This document shows positions 47,076 to 58,990 of a stretch of 64,000 nt of DNA, piece after piece; within the stretch, counting starts at the first letter, position 1; each line of letters begins with the position of its first letter. This DNA comes from Deinandra increscens subsp. villosa (Eukaryota; Streptophyta; Magnoliopsida; Asterales; Asteraceae). Where the stretch lies: positions 19,438,729-19,502,728 of the forward strand of contig JBCNJP010000017.1 of the NCBI GenBank assembly GCA_039602395.1, given 5' to 3'. A model generated the notes under the pieces. The model did not search any database. It saw only the letters and a list, made by a program, of their open reading frames with translations, and had not been told where the DNA came from. Made by a program: the position numbers and the translations under genes.

Positions 47076-48040
47076 AAGAGCGCAACTTAGCCCAAGCCCG
47101 GTGGCGACGGCCCCTTTAGTTTTTTACATCAAGTAATGTATATTTTCGTGATTTTTTTCTGAAAATTTAGTGTAGCAGAAACTATGTTCCACTTCAAAAT
47201 AATGCTTGTTAGTATAGGGGGGTTTGAAAGTTTTTATATTAATCCCCATATCCCCAATTCCCCCTGATTAGAAGAAAAAAAAACCCGCTACATACTGCAT
47301 GCAGTTAGAACGACTCAGACCCTCACCCTACCCCATGCTTCCTCGCCAGTCGCCCCTACCTCATGTGTTCAAGCTCCCAAGCAGCAATCTACCGTCAGCG
47401 CCAGCGGCTGCGAATTCCAACCGGCCATCATCGATTACGTATTCATTTTTTATTGATTTTACCTTAATTAGGTATTTAAGGTTATTTATTTTCAAGTAGG
47501 TTTTTTTTTTTTTTGCTTTTTAATCTTACATTTATGTTTGTTAGTTAAATTTATAGTCAAGAACTTGTTTAAATTTGTAAGATTATGTTTGTTTTAAATC
47601 TTATGTTCAATTTGTTGTAAGGGTTTAGTGGCTTAGTCATGACTCATGAACTTGTAAGTTGTAACTTGTTTAAATTTTTTCAATTATGTTTCTTCTTAAT
47701 TAGGTATATCATATTATCATGGGAAAGACGAAAACTATTGATTCCTTTTTCAAAAGAAATGAGGATGAACAAGAGAGTTGTGATTCTTCTTCCAGGTACT
47801 CACTTTTTTTATAACATGATCATATATATTTTAGGTCTTTGTTTGTTTTTAAAATATGTACTTTTTCTGTGTTAGAAATTATGTTTTGTAATATCTATTT
47901 AAAAGTATCTATTTTATTGTTTGACCCGATCCGACCAGATCGTCGACCCGAACATATACCATATACATAGCAATAGGGGGAAAAAATTGGGCCCCATGAG
48001 TTACGGCCCTGACCGGGGTTTTGTCTAAGCTTCGCCACTG
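47076..48040 (+). mobile_element. hAT deletion derivative with transposase N-terminus
   Basis: The 8-bp direct repeat GTCCATGC flanks it at 47068-47075 and 48041-48048, the hAT duplication size. The right end read inversely is CAGTGGCGAAGCTTAG, the typical terminus of hAT elements with ZMYM/TTF-type transposases. The left end (C)AAGAGCGCAACTTAGC is a degenerate partner. At 47719 a frame starts MGKTKTIDSFFKRNEDEQES, the usual N-terminus of those transposases, then stops, so the catalytic and dimerisation parts are deleted. Confidence 0.8.
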
Positions 48041-48089
48041 GTCCATGCATATTGCCCAACTAAGATAACATTCAACCAAAGATTTTCAT

Positions 48090-48207
48090 ATTTAGTGAAA
48101 TCAAAGTGGTAGGAAATGGTCAATTTTAACGAGAATAGTCTCTGATTGATGTGGATGGCCTACCACTTTACCTATTCCCTTTTGTTACCACTTAGATTTC
48201 ACTAAAT
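48090..48207. repeat. Small hairpin-forming inverted repeat
   Basis: ATTTAGTGAAATCAAAGTGG at 48090 and its near complement TACCACTTAGATTTCACTAA ending near 48207 form 22-base arms, with further partial pairing inside. It may be a MITE, but no target duplication is clear. Confidence 0.5.
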
Positions 48208-48507
48208 AGTTAGTGATGTCACATATGGTAGTTGTGACAATCTGTGACGATCTCAAATTTCAGGTTATTATTTAATTATTATTTAAATAATTTAAGTGTA
48301 TTTACGCATTTACTTAACTAAGTTAATTATATATCTCATCAGAAAATATTTGGGAATAATATTTCTAGTTTTATACGAGGTTACGAAGTCGGGATCTCAG
48401 GGCAAAACGTGGATAATCCGGTTAAAAGTTTACATAAATATCGAGTTCATATCTATATTAGTAGGTATAGGCAATATTTTCACGGTCTTGGATGACAATT
48501 TTTTTTA
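48208..48507. other. No feature recognised
   Basis: AT-rich DNA between the hairpin repeat and Helitron 2. One 76-codon frame has no domain. Confidence 0.35.
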
Positions 48508-51500
48508 TCCTCCTCACTTCCGTTAAAATTACCCTATATATACATTTTACAACCTATGGTACAATTTTTAAAACATAATGTACAACCCCTTAAAGCACAC
48601 AATGTGCTACTTTTTATGCCTAATGTACAACCCCGTAAAGCATTTGGTTTAATAGCTACAGTGGCCTCCTACAGTTACAGTTCGCGCGGCCCATTGATTG
48701 AGCAGTGAGCAACTTGAATTCCCTTTATCTCTTTCTCACCTACCGTCAATCTCAAATCTCCGCCATCCCGTTGATCTCAATCCTCCCCCATCGGAAAAAA
48801 CGACCTCCATCTCTTTCTCACCTACCGGTCGATCTACGTTCTCCACCTATTGAAACGAACGACCGCCGCTACTCATTACAGTTTAGGCTAACATATTTTT
48901 TCTAGGGTTTTCATCGGATTCAGAATTTATCGTCATCTCCATCGTTGGTCTCTCCCGCTTCCTTCTTTCTGTGTTCAGGGCTTTTGTTTTCTTCCTCTGC
49001 GTTGAAGGTAAGTGTTTTATCTGATTCGATCTTCGATCATTTCTTCCTAAATTACTGCTTTAATTGTTCATGTATTGCTTTAGGGTTTTCTTTTAAATTT
49101 AGTAAATTAAGGAAATTTCAGGTGTTTGGACATTGGAGACTGATGGTTGCGATTGTGGATGAGTAAATGTACTATCTATCGATCTTTCCTAAGCTCTATT
49201 AGTTGTTGTACAACAATTTCTGGTCAGATTGTTTTTTTATTTTTTTCCATTGATATGTATCAGCCGCTATTTCTTCTTATTATGTGTCTTCCTTAGGTGA
49301 CATCATATTGAAACAGAGATTGTTTGTGGTGATGATATTTGAATTTTTGAGTATGTATAGTATTCTTCTATACACCGCAGAATACACGTTTGGAAGGTTT
49401 GTACTTTTGAGGAATGATATTATACCATGTTTTTAATCTCTCAGCTTTACATGAACCGTAGTTACAAAATAAAATGGCTGATATTTTCAGTTATGATTTT
49501 CAGTGACAGAAGCTTTATTCGCTTTCATTATTGATGATGATGGATGATGATGATGGCGGTGGACATACTGATTCAAGTTTTAATTAATTTTGAGTTAAAT
49601 TGTTCTTATGTGTTGATGAAACCACAAGAAAAGAATGTTGAATTTTCAGTCGATGCAGGAACGAAAAAAAGTAATTATGTCTGCCATATGGAGAGCAACA
49701 CAAAAGCTAATCCGGACACTATCCTCGACTGGTCAGATTCGCTCTTCATCCTCCAAAGAATGCAATTTACTGCTCCATTTGATGTTTTCGCCTCTTTTAT
49801 ATATTAATTTAAGGTGTTTATGATTTTGATACATGAGCATTTTTTTTAATCAATTTCTTGAGTTATTGGGGATGTTAAGGTTATAGTGAGGTGGAATTTG
49901 CAAATGGAAACCGGTACAAGTTGCGTGTTGAGTATCTGAGGGTGTTGAGCCCTACTGTTGATAGTAAAATCATATCAATTGGTAGTGAAATCACTTGATA
50001 TTTTGTGTCAACGATCTCTGTTAGTTCCTCAATTTGTTTTCTAGCTGTTGTTGATTTAGTTGCGGTTTATGGTTTATCATTTTGTAGTATGCATGTGTTT
50101 CTTATTTAGTTGTGCTCGATGTTTTTGTGATTTATCAGTATGTATGAATTTAGTTATTGATTTATGATTTTATATATTCGTGGGAATTTGCTCTATGTTT
50201 TTTTTTTGCAAATTAATGCATTGAGAGTGTTTGCCTGAATGTGCTTTGTTTATCATTTATGATTCTTATTTGTGTTAGTTTACATGTTTCTAGGGGTGAT
50301 TACATTTTTTTATTGTGATTGTGTTCTCCGTTATGTATTTATTTTAATTTTAGTTGATTGCCTTTTTAGGTTTTTTTTTCCTTACCACCTAATCCTTTCA
50401 TGTTTATGTTTTACTTTTTTTCAGGTCGTTCTAATAAAAGTTTTTGTTTAACTTTGTTGCAAGATGTATTGTCAATTGAAGCCTTTGTGAGTTGGTACAT
50501 GTCCCTTATGCCTAACATACAACACTCCGATTTAGTTTCTTATAATTTAATAAAATTATGTCGTGGTGCTAAACATGTGTTTTGCTCTACGGGTTTTCAT
50601 TTTCTTTCAATAAGATGTGTGGCCGTTGTATTCATCAGGTGAATAAAAGCAAGAAAAGGAAATGAAGTTCCATATTAGCTTAATAGGTAATCTCAAAGAT
50701 GTAATCCATGTGTTTCATATAATATATGGAACAATTGAAATCATTTCGCTTGAATATGTTTGGATTCGACATGAATACCTAATGAAACTCTATGATGCAG
50801 GTAGATTCGTGTCAGGCCTTTGTCTTCCATCGGCTGGCGTTGTGTAGCTTCCATTGTGGGTTTAATTTGGTATGTTTTTATCTATTGCCTATCAACAGTT
50901 TGTTTTAATGCATTTGTCTTCAAACTATGTTTTGGTTGTGTGAGCATGCATGCCTAAGGATCTATTGTGTCAACATTATAATCTTCAATGAATTCCTTGC
51001 TTGCTTAATTTTGGCTTTATTTATGTCATAACTTAGATTTTTTTTCGACATGCATCTAGAAGTAACTTTTTGTAAGTGTCTCTGTAAGTTTATATGTTTT
51101 GCATTCTAATGCATTATGTTATAAGGCCTCTATCTATCTTAGCCAGGTTTAGATACTATTAAAACTTATACTGCCTTTTGAATGCAATTTGTTACTTTGC
51201 CTTTGGATGCTAATGTATTTGCATTTGTATGTTCTATTTGTTACATGTGACTGTATAGTTTATTTACATCTAGGTTTTCTTACTTCTTAGGACTATTAGT
51301 AGTTAATTTTCCTTTTTGAATGTTCCATTTAGTTCTGCTGCTTTTCCGGGTATATATGTCAGTAAACATAATAAGCAAGTACATACACTATAAATATGCC
51401 AGCAATGGAACACAAAACTCATTGTATGACTTATGCAGGACATAAATGACAGATCAAACAGGGATATGCCAAATAAAGGCGAAAACAGCACCACTGCCAG

Positions 51501-52535
51501 CTCAAACACAGTCTTGCGCAAATGGAAACCGTATAAACTACGAAATGTTCTCAGTTATCTGCTAATTGACATAAATGTAAGGCAAAATTCTTTACCAAAT
51601 GCTTTCCTTATATTATTATATGTTTCTGCTTCATTAGATCTTAATACACTCTAAACAGAGAAACAAAATCCACGCCCTGTTTGACAAAGGCGAGGAGGAA
51701 GATATAGACAATCTGATAAATGTGATGAACTGCTACACTTTAGATAGACATGTATGTGTACACGCTTCAACTTTAATGAGAGTCGTGATCGACACAGTTA
51801 CTTTCATTTATAGATTGGGTTGGAAAATGTCTAATGAACATCATATCAGTACGACTTTATGTTTTCTTTTCTCTTTTTGTGTTGGAGATTCCAGTGAAGC
51901 TAATGCAACGCATGATTCGTTAGACCAACAAGGTAACAGTACTCAAATCACCTGTATACATGTAGCATCACACTTGCAGGTGCCATTGGCTAATAATAGT
52001 GTATCTTATGTGGGATATATTACTTGCAGGGACTGATAGCCCTGCTGACACAGAAACAGTGGACATACAGCAACAGCAGGAGACTTCCAGCCCGATGGCG
52101 ACAGGGCACTCTGCACTTCACCAACAAATAGTAGGGAAGGTAGTAAATGTGTTCTTGGTCTTTTGTTATCAAAACAAATATTTTGGGGATGAAGCTTACT
52201 ATGTAGGATAAATGTATGTGTAATCTAACTCTATGCTATCCTAGGACTATGTATTTATCTAAGTAGATGTGAATGGCCATCTCATGGTCTCCAAGTAGAT
52301 GTAAAAGACCATATCATGCTCTGACCAGGAACAACCTTTTGGTAATATATATGATGTTCCTCATCTTCATATTAATTGAGTCTCTAATTGTATACTACTT
52401 TGTTTATTAGCATGTTGGATGTTATCACAGGTTATTTAGGTGGGAAGTAGCAAACATACGTCACCTATGTTATAGCTTCCCTAACCGCACTTTTTAAACG
52501 GGTCGGCTCCGCGGCAACGCGCGGGTCGTCCTACT
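48508..52535 (+). mobile_element. Helitron 2, same family as Helitron 1
   Basis: The 3' end has the same CCGCG-GCAACG-CGCGG hairpin and ends CTACT at 52531-52535. The last 400 bases differ from Helitron 1 at only a few positions, and the 5' blocks from about 48525 also match. The 5' end A|TC at 48507/48508 is a guess. The internal content differs: no RAD51 sequence is seen. Exon-like pieces occur at about 51438-51575 (DINDRSNRDMPNKGENST) and 51660-51750 (FDKGEEEDIDNLINVMNC), of unknown origin. It is non-autonomous. Confidence 0.75.
52030..52211 (+). pseudogene. Shared tail exon in Helitron 2, with two deletions
   Basis: It reads TDSPADTETVDIQQQQE like 13493-13719, but lacks a segment after QQQQE and the lysine-rich end. 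The second loss lies exactly between two GTAGGGA copies present in Helitron 1, so it looks like a microhomology deletion that removed the stop and the SKKKQKV tail. Confidence 0.5.
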
Positions 52536-53839
52536 TGTATATATATATATATCTCAAAACTCATGCATTAGTAATTAACAATAACTAAATATATTAGTAC
52601 TAGATCAAAAATATAGGTGGAAGTAAAAGCATACTTGCGAGTAATATGCTGAGAACCATCATAGTAACTTTTTATTTTTAGTCATTTGGGTTGAAACCCA
52701 TTGATCGGATATAAAATTCTTTTTACTTGCTCAAATCGAACGAGAATATATGTAAGCAACTTGATGCTCAACAAGCAACTAGTAAGATATACATAATAAT
52801 TTAAAATTCCTAAAATAATCATGTCATCATTGTCTTTGGATAAGAAGTGAGACTTCTGTGAGGAGAGATATATTAAATCCCTCCCTCTCATATCAAAGAC
52901 AAAACTCACTTGTTTCCTCTCTCTAAATTTTCGACATACACCAAGTAGCTCACAATACTTTGTTCCTTTTTTTTGTGTGTCTAAACAAACTCATCATTTT
53001 CTTTAAACCAACTGGTATAAGAATAACCATGGAGGGTTAGTGTCTTTCCAAGTATCTCTCAAGGGTTCTAAGAGTTATTCAAAGGTATAAAATCTTACTT
53101 GTACCAAGTTAATATTTATTTAAAACCTTATGTTCATCCAAGCTTAAGCAAGTTAAAACACCTTTTAATTAACTAGACATTTTATGTAAACTCCATAATA
53201 TGACTCGTTATATTACGAAGCAGACAAAATTTGGTATGTATCATATGCCTTCTAACTCAACCCCATTAAATAATGGTGTTTACTTTATTCATACAAATAT
53301 ATAACTATTTGATAACAGGACGTATTAACTAATCATTAATAAAAAAAATATAGTAATTAAATGTCTAATTTGCAACGTTAATATATTTTGTAATTAAATA
53401 CTAGTAACAAGCTAAGAAATATAATACACACCATTCGGGGTTTCTTCCATAAAATTTATATATTTATTTATTTTTTTCTTCTTTCTTTTAAATACTCAGT
53501 GCTATAGGGACTCATTAAATAAGGACAAAAAATTGATATTTGCACTCTTATACACAAAAATCTAAAATGTAGAACAGCTTCGTAAACATTAATCAAACGT
53601 GTATATATATTTTTATGGAAATATACATGCTACAAGGTAACTCACAAAACATATTATTTTAATGGATTTTTATCAAAATAAAGAACGAATCAGGTGTTGG
53701 ATGAACCTTAGGGTATATATTGGAGATAGAAATTATGTCTTAGAATTGCGTATATATGTTATAGGACGTGCATAAGATAGCCTTTCACTCTGGACTAGTT
53801 CAAGTATTTCCAAGAAGTTAGCTAGCACAGGTGAGTTCA
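52536..53839 (+). mobile_element. Left part of an older LTR-like copy (continues at 58204)
   Basis: The final bases GCACAGGTGAGTTCA join to CGACCCCTATTTTTTT at 58209 when the insert is removed, matching the order seen at about 3625-3650. Upstream is a leader-like AAAGGTATAAAATCTTAC near 53083, as near 2600. The left boundary is unknown and no genes are present. Confidence 0.45.
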
Positions 53840-56800
53840 TGTCACACCCCAGACAAATTATTGGGTGTGAGCGAGATGGAATCATAGTCACAGATATACA
53901 TAACAACTAGTACTAAATTCAAACGTATAATATCATTAATTGTTGCAGCGAAAAGAGTGGTAAACGATATTGTCTTACATTTAAACTTTAAAAGTCAAGT
54001 TTCATTTATTGAAAACATAAGTAGTTATTTAAGATAGATAGGGACTAGGACTCCAACGAAGCAGGTCCGAATATAAAGGCGAAGTCCCATTTGCACGGCT
54101 TCCATGATCAGCTTAGTTACCTGAGAAATCATGAGTTTAAAAGGTCAACATAAAGTTGGTGAGGTTCACAGGTTTAGGACTCGATAGTAAGATTGTAAAA
54201 CAGTTTTCAGGAAACCCAGAATGTTATATTGGCTTACTGTTGTAGTTGTATGATCTCACCTGAACTTTGATTTCAAATACTAACGGTTTACCCACCCATG
54301 GTATCCTCGCCCGAGAGATATCAAACAGAGCAGAATAACTGACGTGTACCCCTTGACAATATACGAAGTCAGGATTGGAGCTACCAATCTGGACAGAGTT
54401 GTCAACCCAAATAGATCTATTCACTAGTTATCGTTTCGAGCAGAACTAATTGAAATCAACTAATGATGGGATTCAGTTGTACTAACGTTTATAACGATAA
54501 AGTACCATTTGTTGGGCAATCAGTAAGAGAACAGATAATCATACGGCTAACAGGTAAACCATAACATTAAGTTCAAACATTTTATCAATTCATGATTTCT
54601 CCCCCATAAGTGTAAAACAGTTGTAAAGAAAAGGGGCCGTGAAACTCACTTGATTCAGTGGTAATGATGAATTGCCGAGTGGCAGCTAGCAAGTAAAGTC
54701 CTAATAAAACATAAGACAACATGCATAAGTGTCCACATAATCATTTGAGTAACGAACGTTACCCAAATGATACCGGTCAAGTCTTGACGTATAATCCCGT
54801 TTGCAGCATTTTGAAAACCCGTTAGTTAATCAGTTTACAAAATCAGTAAATACGAATGTTCACGTATTAAGGCATTTATGTAAATAAATACATAGAATGA
54901 ACATGCGATAACGTATCATGAAGATCAGTTCAATCAAGTCTTGAATATTGTTTTAAATAATAATATTTATTATTATTTTTATGTTCGCTCGATCGATTGA
55001 ATAGTTAATCGTGGTAAGTTATAATATATATATAACTAGAGTTGATAATTATTATTGAAATAATTATTCTAACTTGTCGAAATAATTTTATTAAATTATT
55101 ACAAGTTAAATGATTTAACATGAGTAGGTAAATATTAAAGGTTATTTTAATATTTAAACTCATGTTATGAAAATTAGGGTTTTGAGTTAATATAAATATA
55201 ATTATCATTAAAATAATTATATTCACAAACCAAAATGATTTTAACTCAAATTAGGGTTTCTAAAATTCATAAGGATAATTATTTGTTCAAAATAATTATT
55301 TACGATTTGTTACGTCGTAAAACGTTTTTAAATCGTTTAAAGATTTCGTTTCAATTTCAAACGTTTAAAATAAAACATTTGATCCGGTTAAAACGTTTTG
55401 ATTATTTTGATTCATTTAAAATAATCAAAAATGTCTAAAATATGTTTTTCATAATTTCTATAAGTCTTTTGATTTTATTTTTTATAAAATCATTTTTAAA
55501 TAACTTTATTTATCCTATAAAGTTAGGGTTTTAATTTTTAAGACTTTTTATAGAAATATTTACCAACATAAAATGTTTCCATTTTTCTATAAAAACCAAA
55601 GTTTTATACTTTTTGTCAATTGTTCAAAAGTATGATATTCTATCATTTTTTAACATAAAATATATCTATATATATTTTATCCATTTTATTTTTATAAAAT
55701 TTAAACAAGTCTTTTAAATCTTGTCTTAGAAATTATATTTTTATAAAATGTGACCATTTTATATAAGTTAAGTTCTATGGTGAATTTTTATAGCTTTAAT
55801 ATCCAAGAAATTTTTATAAAATTACTAACTTTAATATTTATCCATAAAAATTCATTTAGGGGTTTTTAAGGTTATCATTTTATGTCAAATTTGTATATAA
55901 CCTTCCTAATGTCCAAATTAGTCCAAATGTGTCACTAAACACCATATTTAGTCCATGAGTATTTGTCATTAGCAACATATTAACCCATTAACAAAGTGAT
56001 TAACAATATAAGTCACAACTAATAATTCTATCACTTTATGTCATAACATAATCATGATTATATCAATTCTAGTGAACCATAGCATATTAACACATAGAAT
56101 CAACAATGTCTAAACATGTAAAATATGTTAAACACTTGTAAGATAATCATACTTAACTAACAAGTTATATAACTTGAATTTTCATGAATTAAAACACCAC
56201 ATTATCACATTTTTCAAACCTTGAAATCTTAAGGTTTTAGAGGAAAACGAAAGAGATGTAGTTCGGTTTTACGTCGTTAGAAAAACTTCACGTTGTAACG
56301 GTTAGTTCTCAAGACCCGGTTGATCATTTGGGACATTTAAATCGTATAAAACGTAAACGATAATCGGTTAGGAGACTCACAACGGAGAACGAAAGAAAAC
56401 CGAGAGAAACGGGGAGGGTGGCGGTGGCCTGCGGCTGTCCACAACAGTAGCTCCGGCGAGACAGCGGCTGTAGGTGGCGGAAGGCAGCAGCAGCTCACGT
56501 AGTAGGGTTATGGTGTGGTGGCTGGTTGGTTGCTGAGAGAAAGAAAGAAAAAGAAGGGTGGCGGCTGTTGTTGATGGTGGTTTACGGTGGTGGTGGGGGG
56601 CTGTTCTCGACAGAAAAGGAGAAGGGAGAAGGGTGGTTGGGTGGTGGCTTGTTCACGGCAGGAAAGGAAGAAGGAAGGGAAAGGTGGTGGTGTGTTGCGA
56701 CCGGAAAAGAGGAGGAGAGGAGGGGCTGCAGTGGTGGCGACGGTGACTGGAAATGGTGGTGGCGGCGGCGGCTGAAGGTGAAGGTGGTGGGCTGTGGTAT

Positions 56801-58203
56801 CCTCGACAGCAAGAAAAAGGAAGGGAGGGTGGTGCTTGGTTGTGGTTTACGTGAAGGAGAAAGGGAAGGAGGAGTGGTGGTTCATGGTGGTGGCTAATGG
56901 TGATGGTGGTGGCGACAACTGCTATGGGTGGTGGTGGTGGTGTCTAGGTGCCGAGAAAGAAGAGAGTGGAGGGAGGGAGGAGTTGGTCATGAGTTTTATT
57001 GAGGGAGAAGGAGAATGAGTGAGGTGAGTTTGAGTGTTTGAGTGTGTAAGTAGTTTAGGTTGGTGGATGGAGATGGGGCATGTCTTCCCACACTATTTGG
57101 TCATGATTGTCTAGGTGTTTAGGTTGATAGGATAGTGATGTGGCTAAGTGATCATCACAATTCTCCTAATAAAATCTCCTAGCTAAACTTTTATAAAAAA
57201 ACCAAATGGTAGGTGACATTTTATATAAAACTTGTTGAGTTTTATAAAATAGTTTAGGCTTTGAAAATCTTGTGTACAATATATAAATGATTAGAGATAA
57301 TATAATTCATAACTTTCATATTATATAAGTTGGTGATTAATTTTTTATAAAAATAATAAGTGGTAATCAACTTTTATAAAAATTATTTTAAAGTTGATGG
57401 GCCAAATTTATAAAAAAATTACCCATCGGGCTTTGGGCTTTTTATTGGGCCAGAACATTTTAAAAAAATGTAGTTGGGTTGTTCCGTCGGTTATGGGACG
57501 TACGGGCCTAAACGGGGCGCCGGTTCGAGGCCCTGGCCCGTTATGCATCGGTTGGGTTCACGGATCGCCACGATTTATCGGAACATCATGTTTGAGTAAC
57601 GGGTCAAGGTTTTGGGTTCGGTTTTATTGTTTTAGGCTTATTGGGCCTATTGGCCAAGTCGAGCCCAATTAGGTGCTCGGTTGGGGTTAGGCTTAAGTCT
57701 TGACAACGATTTCAATTTGTGATGTTTTTATTTCATAAAAACAATTGTTTAAGTTGATTATAAAAGTTTTTCAGAAATCAGTTATGTTTTTTTCCAGTTT
57801 TTCAGACGGGTTACGGAGAACGTTTTTAGTTCGTCAGTTTGCAACAGTTTTAAGCTCGACCGTTCATATTGTTTAAAACCGAATAGTTTCAGACGATCAA
57901 TCGCTTATCAGTTTGACGTGTCGATTATATAAATGTTCGACACCAGTTCCGGATAAAATATAAAAATACATTTTATATTTATTTTCTTATTATTAAAGTT
58001 CCATGATTTATACATGAAATTTCTAAGCATTTAACGGGTATACGCTTCTAGTACAAATGCGGGATTAGGTTTACGTCATCAGTTAACAGTCAGGCACAGT
58101 AATTAGCAGTTTAAACAGAAACCATATCAGATAAAGCACAATTAATACTTAATTAAAAGTCAAAGTAAACGGTTTGACCTGGATTTTCGGACGAGGTGTC
58201 AAA
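53840..58203 (-). mobile_element. Probable solo LTR, 4.36 kb, reverse orientation
   Basis: The left end is TGTCACACCCC (53840) and the right end is GAGGTGTCAAA (to 58203). GTTCA flanks both sides (53835-53839 and 58204-58208). The left 350 bases contain the inverted CTCAGGT, CAACTTTATGTTGAC and CACCAAC blocks that mark the 3' end of this LTR family. No gag or pol is inside. The middle has a GGTGG-rich stretch (56400-57000) that is CCACC-rich in the element's own orientation. The length is large but within the range of long plant gypsy LTRs. The start would be TTTGACACC rather than TG, which is unusual. Confidence 0.55.
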
Positions 58204-58990
58204 GTTCACGACCCCTATTTTTTTAAATATATTTCTTGGGGAAGATTAACATATATAAAATCTTGATTTTCATATTGCAAGTGGTATATCTTATTACATG
58301 AGTTGATATATGATATAGCAACCGTAGTCCCCTACAGCTTATAATGGTAATTTAAGGAATAAAGCGTGATAATTTAGGATGGATCCATTGGGTGTGACGA
58401 CCCTACTCGTGGTTAGTCGCTCTAATTTTGACAGGAGAGTCAAGCGAGTACCTAATTAGTCATTTCTGGTTGATGTGTGCTATATAACATTAGCGGGGCA
58501 ATAATCTGGGAACAGGGTCAAGCAGCGTTATAAGAGCTCATGGTAGTAAAAAATAGTGTTATTATATAAATATATAATATCATGACAAATCTCTGAAATA
58601 CTTGTATATGTATTGAAAAACATCGTTTTTAAAGCTAAAGTTTGTTTTATCTAGTTATCAAAACCTGTGAATTCACCAACTTTATGTTGACTTTTCAAAT
58701 ATGTTAATCTCAGGTAATTGATTTGGCGTTGGATGTTGGAGATGCAACTTAGGACAAGTCTGTCGGGAGGGATTCGTGTTAGCAGTTGTTTGCATATGTT
58801 TTTAAATAAAATCTCGTTATGTTGTGAACTCATTATAATTACTTTGTTTTGTGTAGCAAAATTACTGTTTGTAAGCTATTGAAATGAAGTGTGGTTTTAA
58901 AATCATATAGTTGTCGTTCGATATAATCATAGCTGTGATCCATGATCATCACACCAAATGCTTCCGCAAAGTTTCTGACGGGGTGTGACA
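58204..58990 (+). mobile_element. Right part of the older LTR-like copy
   Basis: It continues 52536-53839. It has CTTGGGGAAGATTAAC, GTTAGTCGCTCTAA, GAATTCACCAACTTTATG, CTCAGGTAATTG and ends GACGGGGTGTGACA, parallel to 3629-4427. Confidence 0.55.

Noticed and set aside
56526..57018. Overlapping long frames rich in Gly, Trp, Val and Lys
   Set aside because: They arise from a GGTGG-rich stretch within the LTR-like repeat, are open in several frames on both strands, and match no family.
53840..58990. A 5.1-kb DNA transposon with TGTCACACCCC terminal inverted repeats
   Set aside because: No matching duplication flanks these two ends, whereas 53840-58203 has GTTCA on both sides and its removal rejoins a known repeat order; nested LTRs explain it better.
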